DNA of 9,347 nt from DATBFU01 sp046735265 (lineage in GTDB: Bacteria > Acidobacteriota > Thermoanaerobaculia > UBA5066 > Gp7-AA6): NCBI GenBank assembly GCA_046735265.1, contig JBKPSZ010000216.1, forward strand, positions 1 to 9,347, written 5' to 3'. The translations under genes were made by a program, and so were the position numbers. Under the pieces are notes generated by a model. That model saw only the letters and a list, made by a program, of their open reading frames with translations, was not told the origin of the DNA and searched no databases. This document shows positions 5,601-9,347 of this stretch, in pieces. The first letter of the stretch is position 1. Every line of letters starts with the position of its first letter.

Positions 5601-6671
5601 ATGGACGGAACCGCGGTCGTCCTCTGCGACGGCTTCTTCTCGACGATCAACGGAAAGACGGCGCACGGTCTCGTGCGCGGATCCGATCGGTATCGGATCG
5701 TCGGCGTCATCGACGCGCCGACCGCCGGGCGCGACGCCGGAGAGGTCCTCGACGGCCGGCGCCGGGGAATCCCGGTCTTCGAGAGCCTCTCGGAGGCGCT
5801 CGAAAAGCTCGGAAAGAAGCCGGACTACGCGATCGTCGGTGTGGCGACCTCCGGCGGCGTCTTCACCCCGGGCCTCGAGCGGGCTCTCCTCGAAGCGATC
5901 GAATGCGGGCTCTCGATCGTGAACGGCCTTCACCATCTCGCCGCCGATCAGCCGACGCTGGCCGAGGCGGCGGGGCGAAAGGGGGTCGAGATCGTGGACG
6001 TCCGCCGTCCTCGGAAGCCGGGGGAGCTCCACTTCTGGACGGGGGAGGTCCTGAAGGTCCGGGCGCCGCGGATCGCGGTGCTCGGTACCGACTGCGCGCT
6101 CGGCAAGCGCACGACCACGCGCCTGCTCGTCGAGGCGTGCCGCCGCGCCGGGATCCGCGCGGACTGGATCTCCACGGGTCAGACCGGATGGCTGCAGGGC
6201 GCGCCTTTCGGTTTCGTGCTCGACGCGACTCCCAACGACTTCGTCTCGGGCGAGCTCGAGCATGCGGTCGTCTCGCTCGCGCGCGAGCGGAACCCCGACG
6301 CGATCTTTCTCGAAGGGCAGTCGGCGCTGCGGAATCCGTCGGGGCCGTGCGGATCGGAGCTCCTCCTCTCGACCGGCGCGCGCGCGGCGATCCTGCAGCA
6401 CGGACCGGGGCGCGTCTTCTTCGATGGACTCGAGGAGCAGCACTGCCGGATCCCGCCTCTGGAAGAGGAGATCGCCTTGATCCATACCTACGGTGCGGAG
6501 ACGCTCGGCCTCGCTTTGAACGGAGACGGCCTCGACGCCGAGGCGCTCCGTTCCGAGCGCGCCCGACTCGAGCGCGAGCTGTCGCGGCCGGTCGCGCTCC
6601 CCCTCGAGGAAGGGGTCGAGCGGCTCGTGCCGCCGATTCGGGACTACCTCGCGCGGGAGGGGGCGCGTTGA
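5601..6671 (+). CDS. dgcN: DUF1611 family protein, probable D-glutamate N-acetyltransferase (DgcN-like)
   Basis: A 356-residue cytoplasmic protein of the DUF1611 family. The N-terminal Rossmann-like half starts with the family's VVLCDGFFSTINGKTAHGLVRGSDR (6-30; key GKTAHGL and RGSDR) and VVGVID-like strand IVGVIDAP, followed by GVATSGG (80-86) and IVNGLHH (106-112). The C-terminal half is P-loop NTPase-like: GTDCALGKRT (162-171), STGQTGW (191-197) and LEGQSALRNPSG (237-248). Full length for the family. Characterised members (DgcN, marine Proteobacteria and haloarchaea) N-acetylate D-glutamate, which an enolase-superfamily partner DgcA then racemises. Here the next gene is an enolase-superfamily epimerase overlapping by TTGA, the same pairing. 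The ATG at 5601 fits the family N-terminus but has no Shine-Dalgarno; a GATAAT 8 bases upstream suggests leaderless translation. The family assignment is firm; the exact reaction is inferred from that work and the neighbour. Confidence 0.85.
   Translation: MDGTAVVLCDGFFSTINGKTAHGLVRGSDRYRIVGVIDAPTAGRDAGEVLDGRRRGIPVFESLSEALEKLGKKPDYAIVGVATSGGVFTPGLERALLEAIECGLSIVNGLHHLAADQPTLAEAAGRKGVEIVDVRRPRKPGELHFWTGEVLKVRAPRIAVLGTDCALGKRTTTRLLVEACRRAGIRADWISTGQTGWLQGAPFGFVLDATPNDFVSGELEHAVVSLARERNPDAIFLEGQSALRNPSGPCGSELLLSTGARAAILQHGPGRVFFDGLEEQHCRIPPLEEEIALIHTYGAETLGLALNGDGLDAEALRSERARLERELSRPVALPLEEGVERLVPPIRDYLAREGAR
6655..6663 (+). promoter_or_regulatory. Shine-Dalgarno of the epimerase gene
   Basis: GGGAGGGGG ends 4 bases before TTG 6668, inside the last codons of the upstream gene. 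It supports the unusual TTG start. Confidence 0.6.
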
Positions 6672-7741
6672 AGATCGTTTCGATCGCTGCGAGCCGCGAG
6701 GACTTCGGGCTGACCCGCCCCTATACGATCGCGTTCGACACGACCGACTCGGTCGAGAACGTCATCGTGCGGATCGAGACCGACGCCGGACAGTCCGCTC
6801 TCGGCGCGGCTTCCCCCGCGCCGCACGTGACCGGGGAGACGCTCGAAGCCTGCGAGGCGGCGCTCCGGCCCGACGCGCTCCAGTGGCTCATCGGACGCGA
6901 CATCCGCGAGACGGCCGCGCTCGGCCGCGAGCTCGATCGCCGGATGGGGCCGGCTCCGGCCGCGCGGGCGGCCGTGGACATGGCGCTGCACGACCTGCTC
7001 GCCCGGCGACTGGGAGTTCCGCTCGTCGAGCTGCTCGGGCGTGCGCACGACGCTCTTCCGACCTCGATCACGATCGGAATCAAGGATGCCGCCGAAACGC
7101 TCGCCGAGGCGGAGGAGTACGTCGGCCGCGGGTTTGCGATCCTGAAGGTCAAGACCGGACTCTCGCTCGAGGAGGACATCGAGCGCCTGCGCAAGCTGCG
7201 CGCGAAGTATCCGGCATCCGGCGCCGTCCGGATCCGTGCGGACGCGAACCAGGGTTATTCGGCCTCGCAGACGGAGCGTTTCTTCCGCGAGACCTCCGGG
7301 CTCGAGCTCGAGTTTCTCGAGCAGCCGGTCCCGGCGGACGGGGTCGCGGAGATGCGCCGACTGCCGGAGGAGATGCGGGCGCGGATCGCGGCCGACGAAT
7401 CGCTCCTCTCCGATCGTGACGCGTTCACACTCGCACAGCCGCCTCGCGCCGCCGGGATCTTCAACATCAAGCTGATGAAGTGCGGCGGCATCGCGCCGGC
7501 GCGCCGGATCGCCACGGTCGCGGAGCTCGCCGGAATCGAGCTCATGTGGGGATGCATGGACGAGAGCGTGGTCTCGATCGCGGCGGCGCTGCACGCGGCG
7601 CTCGCTTCGCCGGCGACCCGCTACCTCGACCTCGACGGCAGCCTCGACCTCGCCCGCGACGTTGCGCACGGCGGGTTCCGGCTCGAGAACGGCTGGATGA
7701 GCGCCCTGGACTCCCCCGGTCTCGGGGTCACGCCGATCTAG
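6668..7741 (+). CDS. Enolase-superfamily dipeptide epimerase (L-Ala-D/L-Glu epimerase or DgcA-type racemase)
   Basis: A 357-residue cytoplasmic enzyme of the muconate-lactonising subgroup of the enolase superfamily. The N-terminal capping domain has SVENVIVRIETDAG (28-41) and HVTGET (53-58). The barrel carries the complete catalytic set: K160-V-K162, D192 in RADANQ, E218 in EFLEQP, D243 in AADES (the three Mg2+ ligands), and K268 in NIKLMKCGG. D321-L-D323 in YLDLDG is the DxD motif that binds the free amino group of the dipeptide in L-Ala-D/L-Glu epimerases. As I recall, both Lys and both DxD positions have the same numbers as in the Bacillus subtilis enzyme. This favours a dipeptide epimerase acting on murein L-Ala-D-Glu; the neighbouring DUF1611 gene favours N-acetyl-D-Glu racemase (DgcA). 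TTG start with good Shine-Dalgarno; start and upstream stop overlap as TTGA. Its TAG shares CTAG with the convergent gene's stop. Confidence 0.9.
   Translation: MKIVSIAASREDFGLTRPYTIAFDTTDSVENVIVRIETDAGQSALGAASPAPHVTGETLEACEAALRPDALQWLIGRDIRETAALGRELDRRMGPAPAARAAVDMALHDLLARRLGVPLVELLGRAHDALPTSITIGIKDAAETLAEAEEYVGRGFAILKVKTGLSLEEDIERLRKLRAKYPASGAVRIRADANQGYSASQTERFFRETSGLELEFLEQPVPADGVAEMRRLPEEMRARIAADESLLSDRDAFTLAQPPRAAGIFNIKLMKCGGIAPARRIATVAELAGIELMWGCMDESVVSIAAALHAALASPATRYLDLDGSLDLARDVAHGGFRLENGWMSALDSPGLGVTPI
7714..7727. terminator. Weak hairpin at the epimerase 3' end
   Basis: CCCCG (7714-7718) and CGGGG (7723-7727) flank a GTCT loop just before the overlapping stops. It is the only obvious structure near this convergent junction. 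The stem is only 5 bp, lies within coding sequence and has no T-tract. Confidence 0.15.
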
Positions 7742-8088
7742 CTCTCCTCCGCCTCGACGGCGACCGAGCGGACGCGTTCCGGGTCGCAGACGACGAACAC
7801 GAGGGACTCGGCCGATCCGTGAGAGGCGATCGTTCCGCCGAAAGTGCCCGACTGCGTCGCGATGACGGCGTTTCCCGAGCCCAGGATCTTGACGCGGAAT
7901 CGGCAGCGGTCGCCGTCGAGATCCTCCGAGCAGTGGTTTCGCCCGGCGACAATGACGCGGATCCCGGAGGGACTCGACACGTCATGCTCCTGCCGGGCCG
8001 AGAGATCGAGACATTCTTTCGGTTCCACGCCGCCGAGGAACGTCGCGAGAAGAATCCCTGCGCACGACGCGGCCGCCGCGACCCTCAT
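7738..8088 (-). CDS. Small secreted four-cysteine protein, unknown function
   Basis: A 116-residue protein I do not recognise. Residues 1-20 (MRVAAAASCAGILLATFLGG) form a short signal-like segment with a weak basic end. The mature part, about 95 residues, is rich in beta-type alternation and has Cys at 26, 53, 62 and 101, an even number that could form two disulfides in the periplasm. No lipobox fits (C9 is inside the hydrophobic stretch). The segment from VIVAGRNHCSEDLDGDRCRF (46-64) to GTFGGTIASHGSAESLVFVVC (81-101) looks like a compact beta-sandwich, but no family is assigned. Evidence that it is real: a GGAGGA Shine-Dalgarno 5 bases before the ATG, a signal segment at the right place, and neat packing between neighbours. 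Its stop shares CTAG with the epimerase stop, and it diverges from the peptidase gene across 65 bases. Confidence 0.7.
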   Translation of the reverse strand: MRVAAAASCAGILLATFLGGVEPKECLDLSARQEHDVSSPSGIRVIVAGRNHCSEDLDGDRCRFRVKILGSGNAVIATQSGTFGGTIASHGSAESLVFVVCDPERVRSVAVEAEES

Positions 8089-8093
8089 CCATT

Positions 8094-8099
8094 TCCTCC
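8094..8099 (-). promoter_or_regulatory. Shine-Dalgarno of the four-cysteine protein
   Basis: The minus strand has GGAGGA ending 5 bases before ATG 8088. A second, out-of-frame ATG at 8092 lies too close to it to be used. Confidence 0.65.
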
Positions 8100-8116
8100 T
8101 CGGAGAGATCGCCTCG

Positions 8117-8122
8117 AGTCTA
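8117..8122 (-). promoter_or_regulatory. Candidate -10 element of the four-cysteine gene
   Basis: The minus strand reads TAGACT. Transcription would start near 8110, leaving about 22 bases of leader that include the Shine-Dalgarno. No convincing -35 is seen. Confidence 0.3.
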
Positions 8123-8139
8123 CGCTCCGCCCGACCTGT

Positions 8140-8145
8140 TAGCCT
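8140..8145 (+). promoter_or_regulatory. Candidate -10 element of the metallopeptidase gene
   Basis: TAGCCT has the invariant TA...T of a -10 but only three of six matches. It stands 8 bases before ATG 8154, the same distance as for the gene at 5601. No Shine-Dalgarno is present, so near-leaderless translation is the simplest reading. Confidence 0.3.
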
Positions 8146-8153
8146 GCGCGTCG

Positions 8154-9347
8154 ATGAAGCGACTCCTGCCGGCGTTGCTCGGCTTCGCGATCGCAGGAGC
8201 GCTCCTCGCCCAGGCCCCGTCGGACGACTGGCGCACGATCACGACCGAGCACTTCCGCGTCCACTATCCGGCTCCGTTCGAAGCGTGGGCGAAGCGGATG
8301 ACCTCCTCGCTCGAGGGGATCCACGCGGAAGTCACGGCATTCGTCGGCTACTCGCCGCCCCGGCCGGTCGACGTCGTCGTTTCCGATCCCGCCGCGGACG
8401 CCAACGGCTACGCGCTTCCCTTTCTCGATCGGCCTTCGATGGTCCTGTGGGCCTACCCTCCCGACGTCGAGTCGTCGCTCGGCGATTTCGGCGACTGGAT
8501 GGATCTGCTTTCGGTGCACGAGCTCGCGCACGTCGTTCACCTGACGCGCCCGCGCAATCGGGCCGGAATCCTCTCCCGGCTCGCGCCGATTCCGCTCGGT
8601 CCGATTACACTGACGGCGCCCCGGTGGGTGATCGAGGGGTACGCCACGGTCGTCGAGGGTGCGCTGACCGGATCGGGCCGCCCCAACTCGGCCTTCCGCG
8701 CGATGGTGCTGCGCCGCTTTGCGATCGAAGGAAAGCTCCCTTCCTACGGCGCGCTCTCGGGGCTCTCCGGCTGGCTCGGCGGCTCGATGGCCTACCTCGT
8801 CGGGTCCGGGTACCTCGAGTGGCTCGAGGCGAAGGAGGGAGAGGGGAGTCTGCGCCGCCTGTGGAAACGGATGACCTCTCGCCGCGGCGGCGACTTCTCG
8901 ACCGCCTTCCGCGCCGTCTTCGGACGCTCGCCCGCCGACCTCTACGACCGGTTTCGCGCCGAGGTGACGGCGCGCGCCATCGAGGAGGAACGTCGCCGAG
9001 AGACCGCGGGCATCGTCGAAGGCGAGCTCTGGCAGAGACTCTCGGGAGGGACGTTCTCGCCTGAGGTCTCTCCCGACGGCAAGGCGCTCGTTGCTCTCCG
9101 GGCGCCGCGCCGCGGCGACAGATACCTCGCGGTCTGGACGCTCGCCCCGACCGAGGAGGAGCGTCGCGATGAGGAGGCGCAGAGCCATCGGGAAGGGAAG
9201 CTTCGCGAAGATCCCGAGGAGATCGTGGACAAGCCCGAGCTTCCGAGGCCGCGGTCGCCGCGCTGGAAGCTCCACCGGTGGAACGGTCAGGCCCCGCAGG
9301 ATCCGCGCTGGATGCCGGACTCGCGCCGCGTTCTCTTCTCGCGGCGA
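8154..9347 (+). CDS. Secreted HEXXH metallopeptidase with TolB/WD40-like propeller (3' end outside window)
   Basis: The first 398 residues of a larger exported protein; the frame is open to the last base. Residues 1-20 are a signal peptide (MKRLLPALLGFAIAGALLAQ). Residues about 26-290 form a zinc-peptidase domain of the peptidase-MA/gluzincin kind: WRTITTEHFRVHYP (26-39) is the usual opening of these domains, H122-E-L-A-H126 is the zinc/catalytic motif, and E161 in RWVIEGYA, 35 residues on, fits the third zinc ligand. From about 298 a propeller begins: GTFSPEVSPDGKALVALR and later PRWMPDSRRVLFSR are PD40-type blade strands, interrupted by a highly charged insert (about 332-370). Such peptidase-propeller proteins are typically periplasmic or outer-membrane associated; their substrates are unknown. 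The ATG at 8154 fits the signal peptide but lacks a Shine-Dalgarno. It diverges from the four-cysteine gene and may share control with it. Confidence 0.85.
   Translation, partial: MKRLLPALLGFAIAGALLAQAPSDDWRTITTEHFRVHYPAPFEAWAKRMTSSLEGIHAEVTAFVGYSPPRPVDVVVSDPAADANGYALPFLDRPSMVLWAYPPDVESSLGDFGDWMDLLSVHELAHVVHLTRPRNRAGILSRLAPIPLGPITLTAPRWVIEGYATVVEGALTGSGRPNSAFRAMVLRRFAIEGKLPSYGALSGLSGWLGGSMAYLVGSGYLEWLEAKEGEGSLRRLWKRMTSRRGGDFSTAFRAVFGRSPADLYDRFRAEVTARAIEEERRRETAGIVEGELWQRLSGGTFSPEVSPDGKALVALRAPRRGDRYLAVWTLAPTEEERRDEEAQSHREGKLREDPEEIVDKPELPRPRSPRWKLHRWNGQAPQDPRWMPDSRRVLFSRR

Noticed and set aside
5505..6485. N-terminal extension of the permease frame
   Set aside because: The extra 327 residues are charged, low-complexity and antisense to the DgcN-like gene. 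A Shine-Dalgarno-supported GTG at 5504 gives a normal APC N-terminus.
5486..6667. Upstream extension of the epimerase frame (394 codons)
   Set aside because: It lies in another frame of the DgcN-like gene and is Arg-rich with no motif. TTG 6668 has a good Shine-Dalgarno and the expected enzyme start.
7844..9064. 406-codon plus-strand frame
   Set aside because: A shadow frame spanning the four-cysteine gene (antisense) and the peptidase (wrong frame); no recognisable protein features.
8139..9275. 378-codon minus-strand frame opposite the metallopeptidase
   Set aside because: Arg-rich and motif-free, while the plus strand encodes a signal peptide, an HEXXH motif and propeller strands.
1..9347. 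Mobile element or recently acquired island
   Set aside because: No transposase, integrase, tRNA edge or long direct or inverted terminal repeat seen, and base and codon use look even throughout by eye.

Overview
The window reads as chromosomal DNA of a GC-rich diderm bacterium, most likely an Acidobacteriota member. The basis is the uniform high GC and GC-ending codons, the many GTG/TTG starts, and two proteins that resemble families I associate with that phylum: a secreted protein ending in LPKTG, and an HEXXH peptidase joined to a TolB-like propeller. The phylum call is an inference. I see no tRNA, rRNA, CRISPR array, insertion sequence, integrase or phage gene. No gene-free stretch exceeds 300 bases; the longest is 155 bases (1163-1317) and holds a hairpin and a promoter.

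Layout. 2-373 (+) is the C-terminal end of an epoxide hydrolase cut by the window edge. 476-1162 (+) is a secreted protein with a proline-rich stalk and a textbook LPxTG/hydrophobic/Arg tail. 1318-1752 (+) is a small GIY-YIG-like protein behind a good sigma70-type promoter. It converges on 1789-4155 (-) across a 36-base gap holding a strong hairpin.

The core (1789-7741) is a pair of divergent two-gene operons around a 96-base control region (5505-5600). Leftward, an APC-family amino-acid permease (4152-5504) overlaps by GTGA with a 788-residue periplasmic protein that joins a class C beta-lactamase-type serine hydrolase to a VanX-type zinc D-Ala-D-Ala dipeptidase. Rightward, a DUF1611/DgcN-type protein (5601-6671) overlaps by TTGA with an enolase-superfamily dipeptide epimerase (6668-7741) that carries the complete catalytic set and the DxD motif of L-Ala-D/L-Glu epimerases. 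Together these look like a salvage route for peptidoglycan D-amino-acid material: periplasmic cleavage of D-Ala-containing peptides, amino-acid import, and cytoplasmic handling of D-Glu or L-Ala-D-Glu. This is the main system of interest here.

Right end. A small secreted four-cysteine protein (7738-8088, -) converges on the epimerase so tightly that both stop codons lie in one CTAG. It diverges from 8154-9347 (+), the N-terminal 398 residues of a secreted HEXXH metallopeptidase with a beta-propeller, which continues past the window.

A recurring expression pattern: three plus-strand genes (1318, 5601, 8154) lack a usable Shine-Dalgarno and have a -10-like hexamer 8-11 bases before the ATG, which suggests leaderless or near-leaderless mRNAs. 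The minus-strand genes and the LPxTG gene have clear Shine-Dalgarno sequences.
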